From the NCBI GenBank assembly GCA_021229015.1, contig CM037782.1:42151226-42215225 (forward strand): a stretch of 64,000 bases of DNA. The letters are read 5' to 3'. Positions 47,405-59,522 of this stretch are shown here, piece after piece. Position 1 is the first letter of the stretch, and every line of letters begins with the position of its first letter. The notes below the pieces were generated by a model that was given only the letters and a program-made list of their open reading frames with translations, was not told where the DNA came from and ran no database searches. The translations under genes were made by a program, and so were the position numbers. This DNA comes from Solen grandis (Eukaryota > Mollusca > Bivalvia > Adapedonta > Solenidae).

Positions 47405-50400
47405 TTGGGGGAAGGGGTGGGGAGACTGGGGTTGAAGAAAATTTCGCCCCGGGCAAGCGAGCGAAAAGGGGACAGGCAACGCCACCTTTCCCGGACACCA
47501 AGCCAGGTCCCTCCACGGGTCGACAGCGTGTACTATCAAACCCTATCCCGTTACCGCGGTGGTGTATGGCCTCTACCTCATCAGGGGAACCAACCCTCGC
47601 CAAAAACCCCGAAAGGGACGGGACCTCAACTGTGTTGCCAAAGAGTCGTGAGCACTTTGGGGGGCGCCCAAAGGGGCCCAAGGACTGACCCCCCAAGGCC
47701 CAGAAAATTCGGGAGTGGGAGGGGAAAGTTCACGAGGGGGGTGCTAGGGTCGACATGGGGCAAAATTTGGGAAACGATCCTCAACGAGCGATCGTTCTGC
47801 GGGACTCGCCGGAGGGACATCACAACAGGGAATAGGGGTGGGGGTGGAAAGGTGGTCCCCGGGTCCATAAACTCACGTCCAAACCCTGCTGGTCAAAAGA
47901 CCTCCACTTTCCCCCAACCCCGAGGGGTCCCTTTTAACGGGGCACGCGCAGGCCCACCCGGGAAAAACCCAGGTGACCCGGTAAGCCGTCTGGCTGCTCG
48001 AGGGGGCCAAGAAACAAGAATTTTCCGTTCCCATTTTCGGCTCCGGGATGGCCGCACCTCCCGGGGACCAGGAGGCCCACCAAAGACTCGGATGTAGTAG
48101 TTTCTTGGGGAATGAGGACCTGGCAAAAGGGGGCTTTCGGAGAAACCCACGCACCCCAAGCATAAAGGCCAAGGAGCGAAACGGGGGAACCCAAACCCCC
48201 ACCCCAATTTCCTCGACGACATCCAAAAGGCTTTGTGTAAAGCACGGACACGGCGGGCTGTGGAACCGAGGGACTACGATCCCAGGGAAATCGTTAGCTT
48301 TGAATGGGGGCCCTGCTACCCTCCCAGCTTCCGGGGGCAAGGTAAGCCAGGCCAAATTCCAAAAGGGTTGGGGCCCCCAGCCACCGCATGGCCCGCTAGC
48401 CATAAACGGCGCACTCCCGGGGAAGATATTGGTCAGGCTTCGCGAGGCCCCAGAGGGAGTTCGCCCCAAAAAGACCCGTACCCCTCCGGGTTTGGGAAGC
48501 TTTCACAAAGAACTTTTGGGCCCCCCGAGTCCCTGTTGGCCTACTTGGGGAAATCCTGTTGAATTCTCTTAAGGTCCGAGAGGCTATCATCGCATTCGAA
48601 AAGCAAACGGAGGTCTGGCTCCAAGACCGAAACCAGGGGCAGCTTTTATGGAAATTTTACCCAGGCAGCAAGGCCCGGCGGAAAGGGCCTCACCCGGAGG
48701 CTCGAAACCCGCCCCCGGAGAGCTCGATTTCCCTGGCCCACGATACCCCCCAAACGGCACGCTGGTCGGGGCCCCACAAAGGTGCCCGCGGGGCCATGTC
48801 CTCACCTATACGACGGCCCCACCCGCAGAAAACCGCCCCCCAAGGGGGCCAGCATGCGGCATATCCCCACACAACCCCTAGAATGTTCGCCGGGTTCACG
48901 CCCGACAGGCTGTCCAGTGGCAACTGATCCACTCATCCAGAAAAGGGCATTGCATAAGCTAAGGGATTGATGCCTACTTAGCTCCAAGGTTGTGCGCTGC
49001 GGGGGACTTTTGGGATCCTCCCTGTTTGGGGGAGCGTCCCAACCCCCTTTTTCCCCCAGCTCAGGGGAGAGACAAGGCGAGCAACTGTAATCCCAAGGGA
49101 GCACGCCCCTCCCTTTCCGCTGCCCGAAAATATGAAACAAAAAAAAGGGCCTCGCCCCTCCACATCACCAAGACACGATGACCCTGTAAGGTATAATTAA
49201 CTCCCTCAACGGCGGGGGAGGCTCAGGCAAAACCACCCGGGCCACGACCCTTTTCCCGGGCTAGAGGGCCCTTTGTCTTCACCCGACCATCGTTGGGCCA
49301 AAAATGGACCCGGAAGAAAAGGGCTCAAACCTACCACAGCTTTTTCCGCTGGAGGGACAAAGGGAGTGGCCCCCCAATAGGATGGGGCAGAATTCACCCC
49401 GAGGGTGATTTTGGGGACGAGGCTGTACCGTCCCGGTTTTCCTCGAGCCCTTTTTCTCGCGGGGCCGCCAAAAGAGGCGCCGGGTCTCTGCGTGGTGACC
49501 AGGGACAGCCACCCCCAATGCGGGAGAGATGCCGCACACGGCTGCGGCGAAGGGCCCCACTATGAGGGGTTGAGGTCCCCCAGAGCGAAGGACACCGCAC
49601 AGGGACCTGAAAAGAAAAAATGCGTCTCCAACCCGACAAAGCCCATGCCGAAGATGCGGGGGGCTTGCCGCTGTTTTGGGAGGGAGGTTTTGTGGACCTG
49701 GAACCCGGGCGTCTCATTCTGACCTCGAACAAAAGGGTTTCGCGACGAGCCAGGGGTTCTACCCCAAAAAGCACAAGGACCTTCCCAGTTTCCCTCCCTC
49801 TTCTCACCCCCCGAAAAAACCCCCGAAGGAGAAATCAGGTGGGGTCCCGGGGACTCCCCGGACAAAGGCTTTTTCTCAACCATCGTGGATTCCAATGCGC
49901 GAAAGACTGCTATAAAAAAGGGGTGCTGGCGTCGGGGGATTCCATCACATCCACTCCCCCGGGGCCTAACAACCCACGCCCCAAGAAATATGGATCATTG
50001 AGACTACCTACAGTGGCCCAAATCGGGCCCCCTTGCTTTTTCCCGGTAAGACATGCACCAACTCAAACGGTAGTCTGCCCCCCCGGAGGGGGGTTCCGAG
50101 AAGGCAACTCACCGAGCACAACTCCCCCAAAGGCGATCCAAAGGAAAGCTCGTGGCTTATAAGCCCCCAGCCCAAAGGGGGCCGGATGGGATTAAACCTC
50201 AAGGTCGACCACTCCTGCGGCTAAAGGAGCCCAAAGAAAACCTTGTGCAGCATGCAACATCGAGCTGCTCGGGCTTATCCCCCGAAAGACCACAGCGTTC
50301 AGTGGGGGCCCGGCTGGCAACCCAGAGGCCACACCCATGAAAAGTCCCCCTACCTGCTCGAGTGCAATCGAAAAGAGGCGGCGCACCCTTTACCGCGAAA

Positions 50401-50690
50401 AAAGAACCCCCACCCGGCAGTCGTGGCGGAGGGCCTATGAGAGTTCCTCGCGGCGAACCCCGCTCTGGTCCCCTGGAGATAGAAAACCCCGGGGCCGGGG
50501 GGTTTGGGTGACAAAAACCCCCCGGGAACGTACCCCCGGGGGGACCACACAGGGTCATGGCCCGCCGGGGGCCCACCCTCCTTCGCGGCCTGGTTGGGGT
50601 AGCAAACACCACACCGGAGGGGATTTTTGTCTTGAGCCCAAACCGAAGGCCCGGGGTAAACGAGGAGGGCTCGTGTCACGGATTTGACCT
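47405..50690 (+). CDS. Family-B polymerase-like / SF1 helicase / HNH multidomain protein, frame-broken
   Basis: A plus-strand series of coding pieces in changing frames. Polymerase region: REIVSFEWGPCYPPSF (48284-48331) sits where family-B motif A (D..SLYPS type) would be; LKVREAIIAFEKQTEVWL follows near 48565; VATDPLIQK (48917-48943) resembles the motif C TDS region. Helicase: SLNGGGGSGKTTRAT is a Walker A loop (about 49202-49246); then, all in one frame, AQTYHSFFRW, GDEAVP (Walker B) and GDQGQPPP (49494-49517, SF1 motif III). HNH region: CAACNIELL (50244-50270) and GHTHEKSPYLLECNRK (50327-50374) give paired-Cys and GHT..C..CN.K features of HNH nucleases. Expected role: replication of the element. 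No long spacer or second start separates the domains, so one large protein is likely but unproven. Motif A shows Glu where Asp is expected, possibly a read error. Confidence 0.6.
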
Positions 50691-50852
50691 GAGGGCGTAA
50701 ACCGGGCCTTCTACCGTAACCCGATTCACTTCTCCATTCATCGAGCCACAACCGCGGCCCCCCAAACCCATTCAGACGCCGCGGGCCTTTTGTGCAGCCG
50801 ATTCGACCCCTAGGTGCCCAAACAGCGTCAGCAAGTGACCTTTTTAACCGCT

Positions 50853-51462
50853 CTACGTCCCTATCAGGGTGATATCCACACGGCCGCGCCTGCCCCTGAC
50901 CCCGTGCTTCCCCAGGAGCGACTGCTGAGCCCATAAACCGCGTCCCGGATCAATTTGCAGCATTTCGGCCATCCAGCGGACCCCCTTTGTAAACCCGCTG
51001 AGAGCAGGGGGCGCCCCTTTTTTAGCCTTTTTTTGTCGTAAGGGGTTTTCGGGGCTTTGAACCTGCTCCCACTCGAAAAAGGGGTCAGGGCATACTTGTA
51101 TGTCCCCGACAAACCCGTGCCCAAGGGGTAAAATAAGAGATCGGCCTGGTGCACTTCGTTCGGCGTCGAAAGGGTAAAGCGGGCCGGGGTATAGGGCGCG
51201 GAGTGGGAGGTGATTTGCCAATGGCCTGTTTTTTGAGGAAGTCCTTAGCCTTGTTCAGAAACCACCCCGGGCCCCCCATTTTTTTTAATTCCGCTACCCC
51301 CTTTCCCATACCCCCCTTGGGCGTAGTAAGCTGATCCTGGAGATATTCCAAACGTGACCCACCTCCAACACCTGAACCCCAACGGGCTCTGGTACCCCCC
51401 TGCTTTTGCCTGAGGTTAGTCGGCCCGATGCTTTCTAAATGCAAAGGGGCCCTCATTGACAT
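50853..51462 (-). CDS. Unassigned minus-strand gene with Lys-rich amphipathic stretch
   Basis: Two overlapping minus-strand pieces in different frames. The upstream piece starts at 51462 (MSMRAPLHLESIGPTN) and includes KGVAELKKMGGPGWFLNKAK and DFLKKQAIGK, a basic amphipathic segment. The downstream piece contains GFVGDIQVCPDPFFEWEQVQ and WMAEMLQIDPGRG and reaches its stop near 50853. It converges with the polymerase-helicase gene. Some virus-like elements carry short basic membrane-active proteins, but nothing here proves that. Confidence 0.35.
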
Positions 51463-51469
51463 TTCATCC

Positions 51470-52560
51470 CTCCCGCCAGCTCTCGATGGCTCTGGGCGAC
51501 TTCGTCATAGTAGGGAAAGGGCCCGGAACTTTGGGGCCGCCGAGCTCATAACCAACTTCCCCCTTCTTAGTGAAAAGTTTTGGGTAGCCCCATTGTATAG
51601 TAAAAAAAAAAAAGTTTTAGAGAGTTAATTTTAATCCTTTTTTCAACCCAGTAGCCCCCGTGAGCCCAGCCCCCTAGACTAAGACAAAAAATCCAAGCTC
51701 TCTAGCCTGCTATCGCCGGAGGGTTGGTAGAAGTCGCCGCTCGGGCTCGGGGCCCATGGACCGAACCGTTACTCGCCTCTGGCATTACCGCAGCATACTC
51801 CTGCAAGCCTCATCAACATCCTGGAAGGTTGGAGGGCGGGGCCCCTTGCGGGGGGGAGCTCGTCGGGATAAAGACTAGCGCTGGCCCTTTTTTTTACCCC
51901 ACGCCGCCGGGCCCCCTTTAGCTGTTCGCCCGCGGCGTCAGGGGCGTGGGGCGCTTTTTCGAGCCAAGTTTTTGAAAAGGCTAAACGAAAATTACTTCCA
52001 GTGAACCCACCGCTTTTGCGACCGCGCCGCCCAACATCATTGAAATGCCACCTCGTATTTTTATAAAGGCGTTTTAATTCAATACGTTGGCGGGGTCATC
52101 CTTGCTTGATGAGGAATTTTTGGGGCGAGCGCGGCCGTGACGTCGACTAGGCCATGCTACCCCGCGGGGTAAATCCATTTTTAGGGAAATCCCCCTTTGA
52201 AACAGACTTACCTAGCGCGCATAGCTGACTGGGGCCCGTTACCAAGGCCCGGGGTAACGCATTGAATTCCTTTCCGTTTGGAGTTGCTTTGGGCAGAAGT
52301 TACCGGGGATGGGGGTCGCGTCTATAAGATGGGGGGTTACTTTCCTCAAATTTCTAGGACAGGCGGATGGGGTTGGGAGGGCGAAGGGAGCCTGGCGACA
52401 GGGAGCCCGCGGTGCAGGGCGCCAAGAAACGGGCCCTTTTGGGCCTCACGACTCCGCCACTCCCAAACCCTTTGTCAAAGACTCTTGAAAAGGGGGCGAG
52501 AAGATCTTTTTCTCCTGCAGGATCAGGCGGCAGGGCTCGGGTTTTCGGGGCGACGATACG
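51470..52560. other. Element interior, unassigned
   Basis: GC-rich, open on several frames, no domain recognised. The piece near 52278-52991 on the plus strand is long but lies antisense to the heptad-repeat frames and is likely a shadow. Confidence 0.4.
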
Positions 52561-52573
52561 GCGGGCCTCTTCC

Positions 52574-54860
52574 TCACCACGTGGTTCGCGAAGTTACACC
52601 CGGGGCTCGCCGGCAGCGGGGGGGCCGCGTCCGGGGCCCATTTTCCCGGTGTAGGCGATCTGGGGGGGCCTTTACCAAGGTGGCGACACCCGATGAGTCT
52701 TCGCGTTCTCCGGGTAAAGGAGACCCCCGGTCCCCCAAGCCCCCGGCGATGTCCTTCAAAGGCCGAACCTGTTCGCCAGAATCCCGAACATTTCCTTTGC
52801 CTCGGCGCCGTACTCCTCGGACCGCATCAGAACGTCGAAGGTGTCCCCAGAGCGTCGAGGCGTCGCCGAAGTGGCAAAGGGCTTTTCGCGCCTTCAGAAC
52901 CCCGAAGGCGCCTTTCAATTGCCGCAATGTCCGCCACAGCGCCGAACGTTTCGTTTTTTTGGGCGCACCCCTCACCCCATCAGAACGCTGAAGGCGCCCT
53001 TCAGATTCCCGAAGACGTCCGTCAAACCCAACCTTTCCTGGGTCCGCACGCGGGGCCAAGGCCCCTTCAGAACCCCGAGGGCTCCTTCAGATTCCCGCAG
53101 ATTCCCCATAGCGCCGCCATCCTTTTTCCTGGGCCCGTAGGCCTTGGTCGTCAAACGCCAAAGGGTTTCCTTCAAACGCCGAAGGCGTCCTCAAACGCCT
53201 AAGGGTTTTTCGCTCCCTCGGGGGTGCTTCGGCTTGCTATAGCGTCAAAACGCCCCGAACGCCGAAACTTTTTTCCATTGGGCCCCTTCTTAACTCTTCC
53301 TTTCCGTTTTGGAGTTGCCCGGGGAACATGATTGGAGATGCTTGGGGCAGATATATTTTTCCCCTGTAAAGGGGGTCGCGTCTATAAAACCGCGTTATTT
53401 CCTTTTAAATTCTAGGCCCGGGGGATGGGTTGGAGCTGGCGTGCGCCCTCCTTCCCTTTCCCAAAATAATCCAGTAGGGCGCTACAGCCCCACGAACAAC
53501 AGCCTTGGGGCATTGGGGGCGGGGCTTTGTCCCCCGTCGATGGAGTGCGCGGCCGCCCGTCGAGTGGGACCCCCTCGGTTTTTTTGCCGGCTGCTCCGCC
53601 CCCCGGGGCCCTTTAAAAACCCCTGTAATCATTCAGAGTGCCTCTGCCCCTTTTTTCTCCCCTCTGCCCGCCCCCCCAGCAGCCACCCGCTAGGGTCCTT
53701 TTTCCTAGTCCCCCTCCTGGCCGGGATTTTCCCCCGGGCGCCGGACGGGTGCCCCCTCCCTTTGGGGGCGGCTCCCCCGGTTTTCCCTCCTTTGCAAGGT
53801 TTGTTCCCCATCTCCCTCATAATGCGGGCAGTGTTTAAAGGGCTTAGCATTGCTAACAGGACTAAGTACATGCCATAGCGGTGTAAGCTCCAGGATGGTA
53901 TTAAAGGCATGCCCAACAAACGGATCTGCCTGAGGCGGCAAAAGAAAAGGGCTGTTTTTCACCCGGGAATGGGAGCAAAGGGATACCCGCCATGGTGTAA
54001 TCTCAGCCCCGCAAGCCAAGGGTCTTGGTCATACTAGCCCCCAGTGAGCCTCATATGGGGCGTAGAGCCTCCCAAACCCTCACGGAAGACGATCAAATTT
54101 GTCGGGGGAAAAATCTCTCTGCCAATTACTGCTTTGACTTCCCCCCAATAGCGACGAAAACCAACCGCTGTTTTGCTCATGCGTTTGTTTTTTTTCGGGC
54201 CACCCAACCGCCGTCTATCTCATGTTTTTTTTCGGGCCCATCCCCCTTTTCCCCCCGGGCCCGAGGTCGATAAACGCCCTGCACGTCGGCGGGTGGCAAG
54301 GAGCTCGCAAAAAAGTCGTCGCTTTCCCATTAAATAGTCACGTACCTCCCCGTCTAATTGTGAAAAAACAAAGTAACGCTGCGCTCCAGAGCATGCGCCA
54401 ACAACATATAGGCCTTTTCTGCTAGCACGTGATAAAATTTGGGCGCGAGGTTTAAAATAACTTTCGGCTCATTTTGGCGGTCGTTCACGCACAGCATGTC
54501 TGTCATCTGCGGGGATAATATCTTTTCGCCAAACACTCTTTAAACGTCCCGTCCTTGCAGTGGAAAAGGGGGACCCAAAAGCGTTTGCTCTCGGGATTTT
54601 TGGGATGGCGTTGTACCTCTGAGCCGGACCAGACCGTTTTCTTGGGAGCCCGGCGCTGATGCCAACTCTGAAGCAGTCCTTTTTCTTGGTGACTGTTTAC
54701 TCGCGGCCATGTCATCATGACGTACAACGTCGGGCTCACCCTGAATACTCCCGGAGAAAACGCGCAAAAGTCGTGAACCGTTCCCCGGGCCAAAACAAAA
54801 CCTCCCGCTGTACACCCCATGCGCGCCCCAGATAGGGTGTTGTGCCTGATCGTGGGGCAC
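52574..54860 (-). CDS. Long minus-strand protein with leucine-heptad region, frame-broken
   Basis: Minus-strand pieces in order from high to low coordinate: VMMTWPRVNSHQE and PFPLQGRDV (about 54540-54720), LAPKFYHVLAEKAYMLLAHA (about 54400-54460), SPLNTARIMREMGNKPC (about 53800-53850), KAVVRGAVAPYWIILGKG (about 53455-53510), then repeated Leu-rich units LRESEGALGVLKG, FGNLKGAFSVLMG and LKGAFGVLK (52850-53130) and a Pro/Arg-rich tail. The repeats place Leu/Phe at 7-residue intervals, indicating a coiled coil; the DNA shows matching tandem CCCCGAAGG-type repeats. Frames change often, so limits are approximate. Size and coiled coil would fit a structural or assembly protein of a virus-like element, but no family was recognised. 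Confidence 0.45.
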
Positions 54861-55086
54861 GATTACGACGTGCTCAAACGGGCGGTATGGGCCCTCGAGG
54901 GGGTCAAGCGCAAATTTCGTTTTTCCCGCAGCCAGTCAAACCCCAGTTTCGCCGAGTGGGGGCTAGTGACAAATCGCTATTAAAAAGGGCCCACACGAAA
55001 CGCCCCTTCCGATGTTGACGCGCAAACCATGATTACGAAGAGGTAATTTATGGAGCTTCAGTTCTACTTCTTTTTGGGGATCTGGG

Positions 55087-55806
55087 TCAAAACCCTCGCT
55101 CCCGTTTTTTGACCCGGCGGCCTTTTCCGTGCAGGCCGTCCTCGGTTATCTCAATCCAGCCAGAGAGCGAACTCCTCCTGAGGTACTTGCCCAGGTCCAA
55201 AAAGGGGGACCGAGGTCCTTGGCCACCATACCCTTTGGGAACCGTTTTAATCCCCCCCATTAGTTTTCTGACCTCCCCACGCCCCGGAAAAGGGGCCATG
55301 CCTTGCGCATAGAGCTGGTTTTGGGAAAGCCTCGACAGCGACCTCCACCTTCGTGTTTGGGGTTGTGAACGCCTCGTCTGGCGAGCAAAAAGCAACAGCC
55401 GGGTTCCTCAAGAGCATCAAGAGCCCCCTTTATCGTCGAGCGGGACGTTCAGGGCCCATGTTCCACACCCGGGGCCTTCTTGTTCTTCACCCTTCGTGTC
55501 GGAGGACCCTGTCGTAGAGGGTCCTACATTCCCCGAACTGGGTTGGGGTGTTGTGGCCCCTCCCTGTTTGGGCACCATCTCAACTCCAAGGAAATGCCCT
55601 CGACGAAAATTTGGCAGCCGCGTCAAACCGCTGCCCGGGCTACCGACTGTAATCGTTGAAACGAAGTTCGTATTCCCGCCCCTCACCGAAAGCGGTGAAA
55701 GAAGGGGAGTGACTCTCCAAGATTTCGAAGTCGAGTGGGGGTGTAAAGCGGTCCGTAAGCCTTGGCAACAGCGACGCCTTACCTTGTTAGTCGCCTTGTC
55801 CCACAT
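55087..55806 (-). CDS. Unassigned minus-strand coding pieces upstream of the coiled-coil region
   Basis: Two minus-strand pieces: one from 55806 (MWDKATNKVRRRCCQGL, GGNTNFVSTITVGSPGSG, VEMVPKQGGATTPQPSSG) and one from 55395 (RSLSRLSQNQLYAQGMAPF, VRKLMGGIKTVPKGYG, LDLGKYLRRSS). They may be the N-terminal part of the coiled-coil protein that continues below 54860. No domain recognised. The antisense frame at 55496-55861 is similarly long, so strand choice rests on the run of neighbouring minus-strand pieces. Confidence 0.35.
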
Positions 55807-56424
55807 CGAGTCTATTCTTTGTTACGTTTTTTGTCCTTTTGTGGGGTCAATACCCCGGTAAAGTGATTTCGCCGCTCGTTTGCGGTTTTCCGAGGTCCAC
55901 GTAATCCGAAACATCCTGTCTCGTGCTCATGGCCTCTTTCCCAGAAATTTTGTCGTGGGCTTTTTACGATGGCCCCCAAGATTATTGCCACAGGCGGTTA
56001 ACATCGGGAGTCCACTTATTTGGGGAATGCTAAAAAGTTGTTCCGGGAAAATGACATACTACCCCCAAAGGGTTTGGGAACCTCACTAAGAGCTGCTGAT
56101 TTTTGGGCGATTGTGGAGGGGTTGTTTGGATCACAAACCCTTTTTGGGGATGCCTTTTATCCCTAGGGGCTTCTTAGGCGTCGTACGGGTTGAGCTTTTT
56201 TTCCCCTTCGCTTTTTCCATATTTATGATTTAAAATCGCCCGCGTTTGGGTCTAAACTGATTATGGCCGATAAGATAACCACTACAAGTTTAGCGACCGG
56301 GCGTCGCCGGCCGATGACGTCCCTCGCAACCCCATCGCTTTCCCCAAAGAATTATCATGGATGCCTTAAGGGGTTTTTTAACAATTTGGATGGGGATCTC
56401 CCCCCGCCGGTAGGATAAATAAAT

Positions 56425-56832
56425 TTGTGGGCGAAGAAAGGCCAACTCCGCCTAAGGGGTCATCCGGATGTTGATCTATCAAGCTCGCGACGGAAAAAAA
56501 CCCCAAAGCTAACCACTATAGCACGTAAAATAGGGAAAGGGGGGGTTTGGGAAAAAAGTCCCCTGAGGAACCGGTTTTTCGGAGGAGTGGGAAAAAGTGA
56601 TTCTACCCGCTGGCTGTCACCCAGATACAGCGGGCTGATGGATATGGGGGAAACGGCCGCGGAAGCTTGGGTGGTAGATGTCGACAGAGCAACCCCCGCC
56701 CGACGAAGCGGAGGGGACCCGTTGAAAAAAGATCAACGACTCACCCCGAGTAAAACGGACTTGGACAGGCCGAGTAGAAAAACGGACCGGGGAAATCCCA
56801 GGCTCGTAAGGGTATGCAAACCCGCGCGGTGA
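56425..56832 (+). CDS. Unassigned plus-strand open frame in the element
   Basis: 135 codons uninterrupted, which is long for this error-rich stretch. It contains MGETAAEAWVVDVDRATPAR and a very charged tail (KKDQRLTPSKTDLDRPSRK). No family recognised; it may be a chance open frame of GC-rich DNA. Confidence 0.2.
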   Translation: MWAKKGQLRLRGHPDVDLSSSRRKKTPKLTTIARKIGKGGVWEKSPLRNRFFGGVGKSDSTRWLSPRYSGLMDMGETAAEAWVVDVDRATPARRSGGDPLKKDQRLTPSKTDLDRPSRKTDRGNPRLVRVCKPAR

Positions 56833-57537
56833 CTTTTTAATAACCTGGGGAAAGGGTCTCTGAATTGACAGACACTTGAACGGGAAAAAAAAAAACTGGG
56901 AGAAACAGAGACGACAGCTGCGGGGGGTGTCGACAGCGCAACGCTGACTTAAAGACCAGGGGGGGCTACCGAGGCGGCTTTTCCAACCCAGAGGCCCAGA
57001 TCGCAGATGGCCGGATTCGGGGCCCCCGGCGAATGATCATGAAGCCCACGTGGCTGCGGATCAAGAATCTCTTTCCGAGAGCAGGGGCTCCCGTCTTTCT
57101 CCTCACAGCGATGGGGATGACCCTCGACCGCTCGTTCTAGCAAAACAAGAGCAGGGGCCCCACTCCCCCTCGCCCAACGATAAGGGGGGGGTAAAAAAAA
57201 TGGGGGAAAAAGCAGTGAAAGTCCGCCACCCCTTTTGGTGCTTGCGGGGGAAGCTCGCGGCCCCATCCCCGGCATCATAGGCAGCGTGGTTTTGTGGTTG
57301 CTGTCGACCGCCGGGAAGGCATTGGATGGGTTCTGAGCACACTTGGCGGGTCATTGCTGTTGGGGCCTGTTGCAGCGCAACCGCGAGTGGCTAGCGAAAC
57401 GCTAGCCAAAGGGGCCCTAGCCCCACCGCAATCCGCCCCCCAACCCGGCCCCTTTTTTCGTCGGGTTGTCCCGCGCAGTGCGCGTTTGCAGCGGGCGCGT
57501 TGATACTCCCTTATATCGGTGGGTTGCCCGCGGGGGC

Positions 57538-57745
57538 CCCCCCGATTTTACCCTCATCGAAGCGCCACTGCAGCCCCGAACGAGCAGAGTTGCTTTGAAC
57601 CGGGGGCCCATGGGGGGTCCCCTGAATTTTGTTTCCCCCCGATTTTTACCTCATCGAAGCTGTCAGCCCCTGAAATGGAGCAGAGTTTGAACCGTGCCGA
57701 TGAAGAGGGGCCCGGCCGGAGCCCTCAGAATTTTGTTTGTTGTAG
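57538..57745. repeat. Two-unit tandem repeat of about 103 bp in the element
   Basis: Both units run CGATTTT-ACC-CATCGAAGC, then CAGCCCC, GAGCAGAGTT, TTGAACC, GGGGCCC and AGAATTTTGTTT/TGAATTTTGTTT. On the minus strand they encode similar KQNS-starting phrases. Confidence 0.6.
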
Positions 57746-59012
57746 CCCGCAGCCTGGATTAAAATTAAGAAAATGTCGCTTGAGCCAGTACAGTCCGTCC
57801 CAAAAACCATGTTAAGCTCCTCCCGGACGCAGAACGCCTTGGAAAAGGGTGATAGAGGGGCCCGATGCAAACCGGAAGTTGTCGCATCCTCCCCTAGTGC
57901 TGGAACTGCTTTTGGCCCCGAAGCCGCCCCATTCTTGTCGAGTCCCGGATTGGTTTTTTGCCTGGGGGACCGAGCAGAGCCCACACATAGTCCGGGTTGA
58001 GTTTTACGCTCCATGCCGGCTTGGGTGAAGCCTTCGAGTTGCAAGCAAAGAACGTGCTCCAAGAGCCGTCAACGCCGGGATCTTGCTCGTGAACCGATGG
58101 GGCCTTTTTTGGCGGTAGCCGTCGCACGATGAAACTCCCCAATGGGGGCCCCCAGAACCCTCCGAGCCAAGTCATGTGTTTTGGGGGGCTAGCTTCCCGG
58201 GGTTCTGCTGGCGATGTGTTTGCCCGATTGGTGCCTGAAGCTGTCTGGGTCCACGCAAGTGCCCCCTGGGTTTAACGTCCCCCCGGGGCCGCGGGTGTTC
58301 GGGTATTTTCGACGCCAGTCTGTTGGGGATCGCCCCAAATTCCCGGCAAACCCTTCAAAGCTCCCGGTCGTTGTAGTTTGGGGGGGCCCCAGGGCGCGTC
58401 CTTTAAGGGGGGATTTCATTTCCGTCAGAAGCCCTTTTGGGGTAGTAGACTGAAAGAGGTATACAGAATGAAAGACAATCTTGTGCCCCCCCGGGCCCCT
58501 CAGGTGGTCATTAAAGAAACCCCGAAACCCGGAAGTTGCGCACCAGACTGCCAAAATTGCCCCGGTTCTGCCAGAAAAATGCATCGGGCTTTTTGTCCAC
58601 TTTAACTTGGCTTTTTTTTGACCCCGGGAGCCCGGGCTGGCGCCAAAGTTTGGGCTTTTTGAGAGAAGACCCTTTCGGGGGGGGTACATCTGTATGTGGA
58701 AAGTTTTGGCGGTTGGCTCCGCTGATACCCCCCCCCCCCCTTTATTCGCACCGTATTGAACGTAAATACCTCCATCGGAATTTGCAAAATGTTTTTAGAC
58801 GATTACGATATAATACGGGCCCAACCACCCCCCAAAAGCAATTTGGGAAATAGAGACGGATGTCTCAGGTCGGGCTGGGTCCTCACATACACATTTGGGT
58901 GGGTTTTAATGTCACAAAAAAAGGCGGGGACGTCCCAAAGGGGGGAAAGTGGTCCTCCCCCACTTTGGGGCTCTTTCAGCGCTAGTCGATTCAACTCCTT
59001 GCGAGGACCCAA
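57646..59012 (-). CDS. Unassigned minus-strand coding pieces
   Basis: Several minus-strand pieces look protein-like: PAFFCDIKTHPNVYVRTQPD (about 58870-58930), FFNDHLRGPGGHKIVFHSVY (about 58450-58510), LNPDYVWALLGPPGKKPIRD (about 57940-58000) and FCVREELNMVFGTDCTGSSD (about 57770-57830). They follow one another on the same strand with frame shifts and may form one gene. No nucleotide-binding or other motif was recognised, so no function is given. Confidence 0.35.
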
Positions 59013-59522
59013 TCCTAGCCCGAACGAGACACCGGGCTCCTCGCTTCAAAACCCAAGAAAGGGCGTACATTTCACGGGGGGGTTTTCTGAGCTTCTGGGG
59101 TTCGACCGAGCCAAAAGCCCATCAGCCCAAACGGGGGTTGGTGGGCTGCGTCCGGTAAATTTCAGTCCGAACAGATTTTGTTATTCATCTTTTGGGAGCT
59201 AAAAACTACCGAGAACGCCCTGAACGGCGCCCCCAGTAGTCTGCCGCCGCTGTCGCCGTTGGAACTGGGGAAAACGGGAATCAAAACTCAGTATTCCCCA
59301 ATCCCGAGTTCAAAAATTCTAACAGGGTACTATCTCAGAGCTTTCTCCTTTAGTAGGACGGGGGGGTAACTTAAACAACACGGCTTGCCCTGCTGTCGCC
59401 TTTAGGTGAAAAAGAGTATCTTTGGGGGGGCGGGGGATAAATCCCCTTTAGGGCAATACCTACTCGGGCTTACGTCGTGCAGTCGCTTCGCGACGGTCCG
59501 CACCCCCGATCTATCGCAGTTC

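Noticed and set aside
47193..49807. Long minus-strand open frames in the polymerase-helicase region
   Set aside because: They lie antisense to pieces that carry recognised motifs and have none of their own. GC-rich codon use produces such shadows.
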